DNA of 64,000 nucleotides from Magicicada septendecula (taxonomy: Eukaryota > Arthropoda > Insecta > Hemiptera > Cicadidae). The DNA is taken from contig CM068373.1 of the NCBI GenBank assembly GCA_034769895.1, positions 433,547,080 to 433,611,079 of the forward strand. The letters are read 5' to 3'. Shown here in pieces: positions 18,148 through 28,643 of this stretch. Position numbers and translations under genes: made by a program. Each line of letters begins with the position of its first letter. Within the stretch, counting starts at the first letter, position 1. The notes below the pieces were generated by a model. It was not told the DNA's origin, ran no database searches, and saw only the letters and a list, made by a program, of their open reading frames with translations.

Positions 18148-21100
18148 ATGCACTCGTTTACTGTTGATTGTAAACATTCGTTGCGTGGCGCGTTGGTGTC
18201 GTACGTTTACACGCCTGTTACGGAGGACGAAGGATGTGTAAACGATGTCACCTTTTTCGATGAAATGCATGATACGTTACGTACGGACATTGTAAACGAA
18301 CTGACACGATTGCTTACTATAAAGTGGCATATAACAGTTAAAGCGAGATTTGTCAAGTACATCGTAAACGCTGACACGGACGAGGAAGAAGAAGTGACGA
18401 CCCAAGCCTATTTTCACGGTCGATGTCATACGACGCTGATCGGTGACAAACACGAGTTACCCGACCGTTTAGAAGCTTCGTACGAAAAAATTATCGAATC
18501 GATTTATAAATTCACACGCGAGGGTAGCGGTTGGGCGTTGGACCACATCGTCTTTTTGGAACTCGTTCTCTCACGGTACCAACCGCTGGCCGCTTCCAGT
18601 TTCATCCGTACACCCCTCGAATTGTCTCGTACTAATGCCATCATCAATGTGAACAATGAAGGCGATCAAATGTGTTTCGTATGGTCAGTGTTGGCGGCAC
18701 TGTTTCCACAACACTCGCACAGCGACCGTGTATCCAAATATAGATCACATTTCCACAGTATCATCACTTCTGGTATAACTTATCCAGCCCAACTATGCGA
18801 CATTGTGAAGTTCGAACGAGACAATTCTGAAGTTTCCATAAATGTTTTTGGATACGAAGAAAAAGAAATTTACCCGTTACGAATAACTCCTTCGAGAGGC
18901 AGACGACATCATGTTAATCTATTACTTCTTACCACTGACGACCGAAAACATTACTGTTTAATAAAAAATATGAGTCGCTTACTGTCTTCACTAACCAAAC
19001 ACAAAGCCCGTTCATTCTATTGTGATTACTGTCTGCACAGGTTCTGCGAAGAACGACTCCTTACCGAACACGTCCCACACTGTTCACCGTACGGTGAACA
19101 AAGAATTCGTTTACCCACGAAAGAGAAGGAGAAGGTTATGTGCTTCAAAAATTACACTTACTGCCATAAAGTCCCTTTCGCGATATATGCAGACTTTGAA
19201 TCGTTCATTGTGCCTTGTCATCGCTGCGACGCTCCTCCGCACACATCGTCCACCACAACGGAGTCGTTACATCTTCCTTCAGGTTTCTCCTACCTCATAG
19301 TCGACCACGAGCGTAACATTTTCAAACCTCAGGTCGTTTATCGCGGTGAGAACGTGATAGAAACCTTTCTCGATAGACTAATCGTTGAAGAGCGTGAACT
19401 GTACAGGATCATGCGTACCATTGTCCCCATGACTATGAGTGATCGTGACGTATTATCTTTCACGAATGCCGTCGTATGCCATCTCTGTGAAAAACCACTG
19501 ACCGATGACGTCAAGGTGCGCAACCATTGTCATCTGACTGGACGATACCTTGGCGCAGCTCACAACGTATGTAACCTCAACTGCAAGACTCCCCAACATA
19601 TTCCCGTCTTTTTCCATAACTTACGAGGTTACGACGCACATCACTTGATACAAGGGTTGGGTAAATACAACGATGAGAATCTCACTTGTATCGCTACCAC
19701 TAGTGAACGCTTCGTATCGGTCACGTTGGGTGCCCTGCGTTTCGTAGACACGTTGCAATTTTTGAACACGTCCTTGGACACACTTGTTGGAAACTTGCGC
19801 GCGAGCGGTGCGGAATTCGCTTTAACAAAACAATGTTTCGAAGAACACTTCGAGCTACTCTTACGTAAGGGGGTGTACCCTTACGATTACATGACGGGTA
19901 GCGAGAAGTTCGACGAAACACGTCTGCCCGCACGCGAACACTTTTTCAACAGGCTGAGTGAATCGCCCGTGTCGGACGAAGATTACGCTCACGCGCAGAA
20001 CGTGTGGCAGACTTTCGGAATCCGTACGCTGGGCGATTATCACGATCTTTATCTTAAAACAGACGTACTGGTGCTGGCCGACGTCTTCGAGGCGTTCCGT
20101 GAGATGGCCATGCGGTACTATCAGATCGATCCGGCTCATCTTTACTCGCTTCCCGGCGTCGCTTGGCACGCGATGTTAAAGATGACCGGTGTGCGACTGG
20201 AGCTGTTGACGGATATAGATCAGCATCTTTTTATTGAATCAGCTGTTCGCGGCGGTGTTAGCATGGTACCCAACCGCTATGCCAAGGCCAACAACCCGCT
20301 AATCGCTGATCAGTATGATGCTTCAAAGCCGACGTCTTTCATATTGTACACTGACTGCAACAACCTTTACGGTGCAGCCATGTCACAACCACTCCCTTAC
20401 GGCGACTTTAGATGACTCGATCGTAACGAGATCGACTCACTGGACGTACGTACTCTGAGTGATGACAGTGACATGGGCTACATACTTGAGGTCGACCTAC
20501 ACTATCCATCTGAACTTCATGACCTTCACTCCGATTATCCACTAGCGCCCGTGCGTTCCTGCGTCAATCCTGACACACTTTCACCGTACTCTCGACGACT
20601 CCACACACGACTACACTATACAAAAGGGTATAACGGATCAGAAACGCCTTCGTCGTCCGTTCCCAAGTTGCTGACGACTTTGGACGACAAGCAAAAATAC
20701 GTTCTCCATTTTCGAAATTTAAAGTTGTATCTGAATCTTGGTCTAAAATTGAAAGCGATCCATAGGGTGTTGAGTTTTAAACAGAGAGCGTGGTTGAAAC
20801 CGTTTATCGATTTCAACACGCAAAAGAGAGCAGCAGCCACCAACAGTTTTGAAAAGGATTTTTTCAAACTGATGGTCAACGCTGTCTATGGTAAATCGCT
20901 GGAGAACGTGAGGAAACGAATAGGCTTCCAACTAGTCTCTAACGAACGACGGCTGCAGAAACTTGTTTCCAATCCACGACTAGAGCGTATGATCAGCTAC
21001 ACTGACGACTTGGTCGGTCTGGCCTTACGACAGAGGACGATATTCCTTTCCCGTCCAGTGTACGTCGGCTTCACAGTACTCGATGTCAGCAAATTGATAA

Positions 21101-21701
21101 TGTACGATTTTCATTATCGTTACGCTGTCGCCAAGTACGGACGACGATTGACATTACTAATGACTGACACGGACAGTTTACTTTAAAACATACGGACTGA
21201 CGACGTGTACTCTGATATGAAAGAGGATCTCCACCTTTTCGACACGTCGGACTATCCCGCAGATCATCCTTGTCATTGCGACGACAACAAAAAGGTCGTG
21301 GGGAAGTTCAAGGATGAAACCAATGGGAAACCCATCAGAGAATTCGTCGGACTCAGAGCTAAATGTTACTCGCACCTGTTGTCCGACTGCACCGACAAAA
21401 AGGTGGCGAAAGGTGTGCCAAGGACGGCAATAAAAAAAAGGTTACGTCATCGGTTGTACAGTGAGTGTCTTTTCGGTAGTCGTACGGTTTTCACCTCTGC
21501 CGAGTGTATACGAAGCGATCGTCATAAGCTGTATACGCAACGTGTAACGAAACTTCCCTGTCACCTTATGACGATAAGAGGTACGTACTGGACGACGGCA
21601 TAACTACACTCGCGTACGGACACTACAGAACGTGTAAACGTACGTTAACCGATGACGATGCTGGTCCTAACATGAAGAGGCAGAGGTACATGGACCAGTA
21701 A
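18148..21701 (+). pseudogene. Protein-primed family-B DNA polymerase, broken copy (right arm)
   Basis: Mirror of the intact left gene with the same start and the same final stop position. Lesions seen: a TGA at 20413-20415, shortly after motif A (DCNNLYG); a TAA at 21184-21186, immediately after motif C (DTDSLL); and a one-base loss in a T run near 21553 that puts the C-terminus out of frame. A 3-bp in-frame deletion lies near 18247. The first open part (755 codons) keeps the zinc motifs, exonuclease boxes and motif A but loses motifs B and C, so no active polymerase can be made from it. Changes are few, so inactivation is recent, or the calls are partly sequencing error in the T run. Confidence 0.92.
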
Positions 21702-22029
21702 CTCACGGTAAGGATAACCTCGTATTTCATGTATAAAAGTATGTAATACAATTCACACAGTGCAAATTCAATTGACCTTCACGGGGAAGGGGGAGGTAGG
21801 CGACTAGACGACGGCGGTTTAACGGCGTGAAACAGGATGCAAGTCGTGGTTAATTTATTCGACTTCCATCGAGACCTTCACATATGATCGTAGGGGGGAT
21901 GTAGTATACAGTTATTTTTATTCACTTACAACAAGATGCTGACTGCTCATTTGTTATCGCAGTGTGTGAACGTTTTGAGGGGCTAAGTGGGAGGTCTTAT
22001 TCATCTTATGTGTACATGTTGTTATATTT

Positions 22030-22220
22030 TATTTTTTCAGTAAAATACAACTGCAGCCACGGTCAAAGCTCGCGTACGGATACTACAAAACGCGTAAACG
22101 TACGGTATCCGACGACGCTGCTGGTCCTAACGTGAAGAGGCGGAGGCACACGGACCAGTAACTGACGGTAAGAATAAACTCGTATTTAATGTTTAAAAAT
22201 TATTTATTACAATTCACTGA
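22030..22220 (+). repeat. Duplicate of the polymerase 3' end (right)
   Basis: Repeats the last codons, stop and downstream GGTAAG block of the polymerase (compare 21600-21720). It is preceded by a polypyrimidine-rich TTATATTTTATTTTTTCAG. Mirror of 10690-10880. Confidence 0.75.
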
Positions 22221-22483
22221 GTTTAAATTCATTAGAACTTTACGGGTGGGAGTATGCAGTTATTTTTATTCGCTTACAAGAGATGCTGACTGCCCATATG
22301 TTATCACAGCGTGTGAACGTTTTGATTGGCTAGTTGGAGGGGGGGGTCTTATTCATCTTATGTATACATATATTAATTCCACGTCTGTACATGTTGTTAT
22401 ATTTTATTTTTCGGTCACATCCGCAACAGTCGCAGCCACAGCCTCAGTCGCAGCAGCCATAGCCTCAGCCGCAGCAACACCTG

Positions 22484-22762
22484 GTGAGAAACCTGCCTCG
22501 GTCAGGGAATGTTCTAAACCTGGATATCGATAACGGACGTTACGCTCTGCTGTACGATGTGTATTCACGATTTCAAAAATCGTACTACCGTAGAACTCAA
22601 CCCAACGTACTTCTAACACCAACAGAGTTCATAGCGAGAGCACCGCTATTCGTCTTCGATTGTAGCAGAGAGGACGAGTCGCTCAAGTCTTCGTCGGTTG
22701 ACGTCAGATTGGAGTTCGAGTCCACGAGCAATTTCCCGATCAGACCGCGACCTACTGCATGA
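22484..22762 (+). pseudogene. Virion-protein-like C-terminal fragment (right)
   Basis: Mirror of 10160-10438. The blocks FQKSYYRRTQ and FDCSREDESLKSSSVDVRLEFES are retained. The upstream Q/P-rich stretch begins at a plausible CAACAG acceptor near 22430 and has one in-frame TAG before this block. The recognisable protein therefore starts mid-domain in both arms, showing the truncation predates or accompanied palindrome formation. Which virion protein it represents is not settled. Confidence 0.45.
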
Positions 22763-23081
22763 TACTGCACGATTCTCTCAACGTATACAATCCGCTGTCC
22801 AACACAGTGCGCAGACAGAATTAAACGCATGCTGTATATTATTGTTTTTTTTACTGTAAATACTATGTTGCTTTTTAGAATATTATATATGTGCACACAA
22901 CTTTTAATGTATGTGTTTTTTATATTAATAAATGTAGTCATTTATAACAATTTTCGTGTACTTTAATTTCGTAATACCCTCTCAATCGCAGCCCTCTTTC
23001 CTACAGTACGAATGATGGGAGGGTGGATGCATCTCCAATTGGATGGTATTCCCCCTCCCCTACTCTTCGCTCAGTTTTTCA

Positions 23082-23354
23082 TCAGTGCGAGTCGTAGTAA
23101 GTTTCTGGTAAATTACTAATTGAATACAAAGTTGTGTTATTTTGCATTATTTCGATGCACAGAGACAGCGCAAACATCCGGACGATTGTATCAAACGGCT
23201 TGCATAACTTGGTGTCAGCGTACCGATAATGAAATTCGTACATTATCAGTTTGCTGACATCAAGTACTGTGAAGCCGACGTACACCGCACGGGAAAGGAA
23301 TATCGTCCTCTGTCGTAAGTTCAGTCCGTCCAAGTCATCGATATAGCGGATCAT
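23082..23354 (-). pseudogene. Inverted fragment of the DNA polymerase gene (right)
   Basis: Mirror of 9568-9840, translating identically. It matches the pre-motif-C part of the polymerase, with LRQRTIFLSR and VYVGFTVLDVS, then loses similarity. It has no catalytic motif and is not functional. Confidence 0.75.
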
Positions 23355-23370
23355 CGAAGAAGAGCTGAAT

Positions 23371-23598
23371 ATGTCGTCTTTTTACAACGACCACCAGAAG
23401 TGGAAAAAACGACCTTTTTTCACAATAATCGAAACGTACCTGAAGAAAGAACTAGAAGACCCGAAATTTTCTCTACGACCCAACAACAACACGTTGAAAT
23501 GTGAAATATATTGTTCATACGATATCGATTTCGGATGTACGGAACACACGATCGGTACCATGTTGGGTTTCTCCATCCTTTTAACATCGTGTTCGTAA
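23371..23598 (+). pseudogene. Minor-capsid-like N-terminal fragment (right)
   Basis: Mirror of 9324-9551, with the same 75 codons ending shortly after IGTMLGF. The block SLRPNNNTLKCEIYC is present and the remainder of the family's conserved region is missing. The downstream 63-codon frame at 23636-23827 starts MHFNIINLEDFGCPKL and is in a position where a continuation might lie, but it shows no jelly-roll motif that I recognise. Confidence 0.45.
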
Positions 23599-23889
23599 AA
23601 GGATTGCAAAAAAAAGATTTCTACAGAAGCGTATCGTGCATTTTAATATTATAAATTTAGAAGATTTCGGTTGTCCCAAACTCGATCAATTACAATCAAT
23701 ACACGGAACAGCCTGTCTCGCGCACCGCTTATTTCCGGAAATATGTACAAATACTAGAGTACACGCTTTACGCGAGTGGGTTGTATCAGATTTTACAATA
23801 GTCAATATGTTTCTGATAAATTACTAATTGAAAATATTATTGTTTAGCGCTTACGTAAAAAATAACAGTCGTCGCCTTTCTATCGATTA

Positions 23890-24190
23890 CATCATCTGTC
23901 TAAAAATAAATTAGCGTCGACGACATGTTCAAACAAGCACATGTGCTGTCTAGACGTATAAAAATAACCGACACCCCTCTTCCTCACCTACCCATCGAAC
24001 CGTGAGTAATCAAGTCGTATCCTGTTCACACAGTTAAATACATCACCTGTCTAAAAATAAATTAGCGCCGTCGACAGGTTCGAACAAGCACGAGTGCTGT
24101 CTAGACGTATAAAAAATAACCGACTCCCCTCTTCCCCACCTACCCATCGAACCGTGAGAAATCAGCTCGTGTCCTGTTCACACGGTTAAA
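23890..24190. repeat. 152-bp tandem array, two units (right)
   Basis: Mirror of 8739-9045. Confidence 0.8.
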
Positions 24191-24336
24191 AATAAACGCT
24201 TACTGTGCGTTGAGTGGTTTCCCCCCTCTCCGGTTTCCACCTCCACAACAACCTCCCTATATATTCCGCTGTGCACGAGCGTTATTCGTTCATTCGTTGA
24301 GAGACGTGCCAGAAATTATAAATTCTTTATTTTAAA

Positions 24337-24642
24337 ATGGCATCATTCACTGAAAAGTTTGCAACTATTAGTGCAATTGTGTATAAAAAAATAAAGAAAT
24401 TGATAATCGACGTAAAATATCCAATAGAAGAAATGCAGAATATAGACGCAAAGTACGGTAAAGCTGTACTCGTCACTCTCCAAGATTACAGAGACCCTAG
24501 ACTAAAATATCGTGTATATCTACCAAAGAGATACGCAGGCGTTTTCGAAGATGAGGAATTAAAAAATTTAGTACCGTGTTCGCTGCAATTAATTTATCGC
24601 GGAGAAAAAGATAGAGCTTACATAGTAGAAATTGTACAGTAG
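24337..24642 (+). CDS. 101-aa conserved small protein, copy B (right arm, inner)
   Basis: Complete 101 aa, MASFTEKF start, TATATATT at 24258-24265. The core KYGKAVLVTL...YLPKRYAGVFEDEELKNL...LQLIYRG is kept. Against its left-arm partner it shows K for E in KIKxLII, E for V in FEDxELK, and Q for H at the C-terminus. All four copies remain open with few replacements, in contrast to the broken polymerase next door, which suggests the protein matters or that too little time has passed for decay. Function is inferred only as a small replication-associated or nucleic-acid-binding protein. Confidence 0.8.
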   Translation: MASFTEKFATISAIVYKKIKKLIIDVKYPIEEMQNIDAKYGKAVLVTLQDYRDPRLKYRVYLPKRYAGVFEDEELKNLVPCSLQLIYRGEKDRAYIVEIVQ

Positions 24643-24849
24643 GACCGAATGGACATCTTCATTTGTCGCGTACGATTACATATATTGACATATTCCGGAA
24701 ATATGTACAAATACTAGAGTACACGCTTTACGCGAGTGGGTTGTATCAGATTTTAGAATAGTCAATATGTTTCTGATAAATTACTAATTGAAAACATTAT
24801 TGTTTAGCGCTTACGTAAAAAATAACAGTCGTCGCCTTTCTATCGATTA

Positions 24850-25300
24850 CATCATCTGTCTAAAAATAAATTAGCGTCGACGACATGTTCAAACAAGCAC
24901 ATGTTCTGTCTAGACGTATAAAAATAACCGACACCCCTCTTCCTCACCTACCCATCGAACCGTGAGAAATCGAGTCGTATCCTGTTCACACAGTTAAATA
25001 CATCACCTGTCTAAAAATAAATTAGCGTCGTCGACATGTTCGAACAAGCACGAGTGCTGTCTAGACGTATAAAAAATAACCGACTCCCCTCTTCCCCACC
25101 TACCCATCGAACCGTGAGTAATCAAGTCGTATCCTGTTCACACAGTTAAATACATCACCTGTCTAAAAATAAATTAGCGCCGTCGACAGGTTCGAACAAG
25201 CACGAGTGCTGTCTAGACGTATAAAAAATAACCGACTCCCCTCTTCCCCACCTACCCATCGAACCGTGAGAAATCAGCTCGTGTTCTGTTCACACGGTTA
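24850..25300. repeat. 152-bp tandem array, three units (right)
   Basis: Mirror of 7627-8080, lying between the two right-arm 101-aa genes. Confidence 0.8.
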
Positions 25301-25369
25301 AAAATAAACGCTTACTGTGCGTTGAGTGGTTTCCCCCCTCTCCGGTTTCCACCTCCACAACAACCTCCC

Positions 25370-25407
25370 TATATATTCCGCTGTGCACGAGCGTTATTCG
25401 TTCATTC
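25370..25407 (+). promoter_or_regulatory. TATA/Inr of 101-aa gene copy A (right)
   Basis: TATATATT at 25370-25377 and TCATTC at 25402-25407, 32 bases apart. The start codon follows at 25449. Confidence 0.6.
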
Positions 25408-25448
25408 GTTGAGAGACGTGCCAGAAATTATAAATTCTTTATTTTAAA

Positions 25449-25754
25449 ATGGCATCATTCACTGAAAAGTTTGCAACTATTAGCGCAATTGAGTATAAAA
25501 AAATAAAGGAATTGATAATCGGTGTAAAATATCCGATAGAAGAAATGCAGAATATAGACGCAAAGTACGGTAAAGCTGTACTCGTCACTTTCCAAGATTA
25601 CAGAGACCCTAGACTAAAATATCGTGTATATCTACCAAAGAGATACGCAGGCGTTTTCGAAGATGAGGAATTAAAACATTTAGTACCGTGTTCGCTGCAA
25701 CTAATTTATCGCGGAGAAAAGGATAGAGCTTACATAGTAGAAATTGTACAATAG
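25449..25754 (+). CDS. 101-aa conserved small protein, copy A (right arm, outer)
   Basis: Complete 101 aa, the outermost recognisable gene of the right arm. It shares the E in SAIEYKK and the G in IIGVKY with the left outer copy, so outer copies pair with outer and inner with inner, as expected if the tandem duplication preceded the palindrome. Private changes are F for L in LVTxQDY and H for N in ELKxLVP. It has its own TATA/Inr. The role is unknown; a nucleic-acid-binding beta-barrel is a guess from the residue pattern. Confidence 0.8.
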   Translation: MASFTEKFATISAIEYKKIKELIIGVKYPIEEMQNIDAKYGKAVLVTFQDYRDPRLKYRVYLPKRYAGVFEDEELKHLVPCSLQLIYRGEKDRAYIVEIVQ

Positions 25755-25799
25755 GACCGAATGGACATCTTCATTTGTCGCGTACGATTACATATATTG

Positions 25800-26340
25800 A
25801 CATAATGTTAAAATATAATGTGCTTACACATAATTCATTTGATATAATTGTATACAATTGTATTTTTTTAATTTTCACTACTGTGTGTGTGTTTATTTCT
25901 TTTTTTGTACACATTTGTCCTGTCATAGTGCACTTGTAATTAGTTTTACTTAGTTGTATTTCGTATACAATTGTCATATTGCTTATGTTTACATTTTGAA
26001 ATTTTCACTACTGTGCGCGTTTACATATTATGTATTTTCATTTGTCATGTCACAGTGCACTTGTACTTAGTTTTACTAAGATGTATTTCGTATAGATTTT
26101 GTAATTTTCACTACTGTGTGCGTTTACATATTATTATTTTAATTACATGTATTTTAATCATTTGTAATTAAACAGTATTGCTTTAATATTTTTATTGTTT
26201 TTAATTTCAAAATTCCTTCGAACATAACTTATATACATATTCATAACTCAATATACAAGCTAGAACGTGTTACATAGAACTAATTTAAAAAATCAATTTT
26301 ATTAAACAATAATTGTATGATTATAATATACTTTAGAAAT
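25800..26340. repeat. Tandem AT-rich repeats downstream of the outer 101-aa gene, right
   Basis: Mirror of 6561-7118: three imperfect units with AATTTTCACTACTGTG. Confidence 0.6.
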
Positions 26341-26361
26341 TAAAGAATGTTTAAAAAAACA

Positions 26362-26440
26362 AACTAACCTTGTACGAGTTCCAGTTGAGTCTCGCGACGA
26401 ACGATGTGTCTTTGAGAGCAGTTCGTACAGCTTATATATA
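26362..26440 (-). promoter_or_regulatory. Possible core promoter and short 5' exon, right
   Basis: Mirror of 6480-6560, with TTATATATA on the minus strand and GTTAGT as donor at about 26363-26368. Speculative. Confidence 0.3.
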
Positions 26441-26489
26441 ATATAGTATCTCAAGGATGTACACGAAAGAGATGGTAACAACAAAAAAA

Positions 26490-26715
26490 GCTCCCACACA
26501 CAAAGTCACGGACGCACACTTAGCTTGGCTTGCGTTCTGTTTCCCACACGCTGTGATAACAGATGGTGTCAGACAGCTTGTGTGTTCTGTTATTTAAAAA
26601 AAAAATTATGTACGACTACGTTCACACGCTGCGATAAACTGATGGGCAGACAGACGGAGTCGATTACATCATCATAACAACTAATGCACACTCATCAACA
26701 AAAAAAGTAACAGCT

Positions 26716-26753
<38 letters not shown>

Positions 26754-27124
26754 CAAAGACGTACACTTAGCTTGGATTGTGTTCTATTTCACACAATAAT
26801 TTATGTACGTCCCTAACTTCGTTCACACGCAACGATAACATATGTTCACACAGTCGGTGGCAATTAATTATATGCTGACAGACGGAGGCAATTAATTATT
26901 ACCATTAGCGACTCACTAAACAGATGTCCAGACAGCTGCACCATGTGGAAAAAAAATTGCACGTGTATAAATCTTTGTGGAAGCCAACTGCCACTTGTCC
27001 CTATTATTCATATTACATACCCACCAGTGATAACGGATGGTCTGTCAGCATTCTGTTGTAAAAAATAACTCCACATGTGAAAATCATGGTGGGAGCCGAT
27101 TACATCATTTGCAACGTCCTATTA
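26490..27124. repeat. Non-coding module with dispersed GTTCACACGC...GATAA motifs and a CA run, right
   Basis: Mirror of 5802-6420. The (CA)n run at about 26716-26749 is longer and uninterrupted compared with the left arm. No gene. Confidence 0.6.
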
Positions 27125-27390
27125 TTCAGATATTACATAAATATTGCGTGTGCCTGTGTTTTATATAAGTGAATTGACCACTGCATATCATGTGTGTTTC
27201 TTACAACAACAAATGTAGGGCTCGACATAGCAAGCTCTAGACCAACAGGTTGGTGCGTTCAGATATTACATAAATATTGCGTGTGCATGTGTTTTATATA
27301 AGTGAATTGACCACTGCATATCATGTGTGTTTCTTACAACAACAAATGTAGGGCTCGAAATAGCAAGCCCTAGACCAACAGGTTGGTGCG
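27125..27390 (-). repeat. 133-bp tandem duplication with two hairpins, right
   Basis: Mirror of 5536-5801: two copies, each with ACCAACAGGTTGGT and an AGGGCT/AGCCCT-type stem (one copy mismatched). Confidence 0.8.
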
Positions 27391-27419
27391 AACGTATTTT
27401 TTCAATCTGTATATATATT

Positions 27420-28242
27420 TGCTTAACACATAGACACGACATCGACGATATCGGGACAATTGTGGCAGTGTAAATATATCTGAAACCCGTACACTATAAC
27501 ACATGCACGAGCCGACAACGTGGCCGACGCGTTGGCAACAATGCAATTCACCTCTTCACATCGACGGACATTGGAGGCAGTGTAAATATATCTTAAACCC
27601 ATACAGTATAACACTCGCACGAACCGACAACGTCGATAAAACCAGCACAAGTTGGCAATGCCGACAACGCTTTTCCAACATGGCCACCCTTCCGGGAAAC
27701 ACCGTATATATCCAAACCTGTACACTATAACACACGCACGAGTCGGCAACGTGACCGAACCTTAACCAGCACACTCCTACCACAACCCGACAGCCTCGCA
27801 CTTTTCCAACATGGCCAACGCCACCGACAAAATGGACGACGACCACTCCTGGCGACGATCAAGCCACGACCAGGACACCGCCAGGCCGCCGCCGGACGGC
27901 GAACGGCGAACGGCGAACATACCGCGGCCATGCCTCCACCAATCAACGCACACATAACCCCACAAAATGACCGAAAGCCGACAACATGGCCGACTACTTC
28001 GACACACCCAACAAGGTCACGTGGGACACACCACTACCCCCCCCGGTCCATCTGCAACTATGCACACGACGACACACAGCACCGGATATTTACCCCCACC
28101 ACCACGATTTTTGAATCTTGGGCCAAAAGTGGGTGTATGACGTCACTTCCGCGGTATAGGGTGGGGATGGATTGGGGGGTAGTGGTATCATCCTCCATCT
28201 CACTCGCACTCATTGCACATGTCATTCGCTCTCACTCGCACT
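27420..28242 (-). repeat. GC-rich subterminal zone with CAACATGGCC repeats, right
   Basis: Mirror of 4666-5500. Small indels separate the arms near 27930-28060 (for example, a shorter CGCGCGGCCATG block), making this the most diverged part of the palindrome. Confidence 0.6.
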
Positions 28243-28285
28243 CATGGGGAAGATAGTGGCTTCGAACCCCCATAACACCCCTACT
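28243..28285 (-). repeat. Terminal inverted repeat tip, right
   Basis: Reverse complement of 4623-4665, ending CCCCTACT. Confidence 0.85.
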
Positions 28286-28291
28286 CGTTCT
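28286..28291. repeat. 6-bp target-site duplication, right (CGTTCT)
   Basis: Direct copy of 4617-4622. Confidence 0.85.
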
Positions 28292-28643
28292 AAGCAATAT
28301 TTCATATTCAACATGTTATTTTTGACACCTTTGTGTAAACATATATCATTATTATTGAACATATTTTCGTAACTATTTAGCAACTCATTGTGCGTTCAAG
28401 CATCGAGACAAGACTATATGTATTATTATTATTATTATTATTTAAATTCATAATTTCAATAATTCTTAAATTCTAAAGAGGCTGTTTTAATAGAGATAAT
28501 AAGCATATGTTGTAGCAAGTATTGTGTTAAGCTATATAACGATCGCTAGCTACCGCACCTTGTTCAGATTTTATCAAAATTTAAGTCCATTGTTCACCTG
28601 CTCTGCGCTCAAATTATTCTAAATTATATTTTAAATTGTAATT
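28292..28643 (+). other. BEL/Pao untranslated leader, distal part
   Basis: Non-coding continuation of the retrotransposon leader up to the gag start. It includes an ATT microsatellite run near 28420-28442. Confidence 0.6.

Larger units (their letters stand above)
4623..28285. mobile_element. Giant palindromic Polinton/adintovirus-like element (23.66 kb)
   Basis: The left half (4623 to about 16445) reappears as its reverse complement in the right half with only scattered differences; every gene and repeat has a mirror copy. The ends are AGTAGGGG/CCCCTACT and a perfect 6-bp direct duplication flanks the unit, so it inserted as one piece. Each arm encodes a protein-primed family-B DNA polymerase, two 101-aa proteins and fragments resembling virion proteins. 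The 6-bp duplication, 5'-AG ends and polymerase type match what is known of Polinton/Maverick elements. No integrase, FtsK-type ATPase or cysteine protease was found, so mobilisation in trans or loss is inferred. A bidnavirus-like or undescribed lineage is the alternative. Confidence 0.93.

Noticed and set aside
4623..28285. Palindrome as two independent insertions in opposite orientation
   Set aside because: There is one pair of 6-bp duplications at the outer ends, none at the centre, and the symmetry is continuous to within the 34-bp loop.
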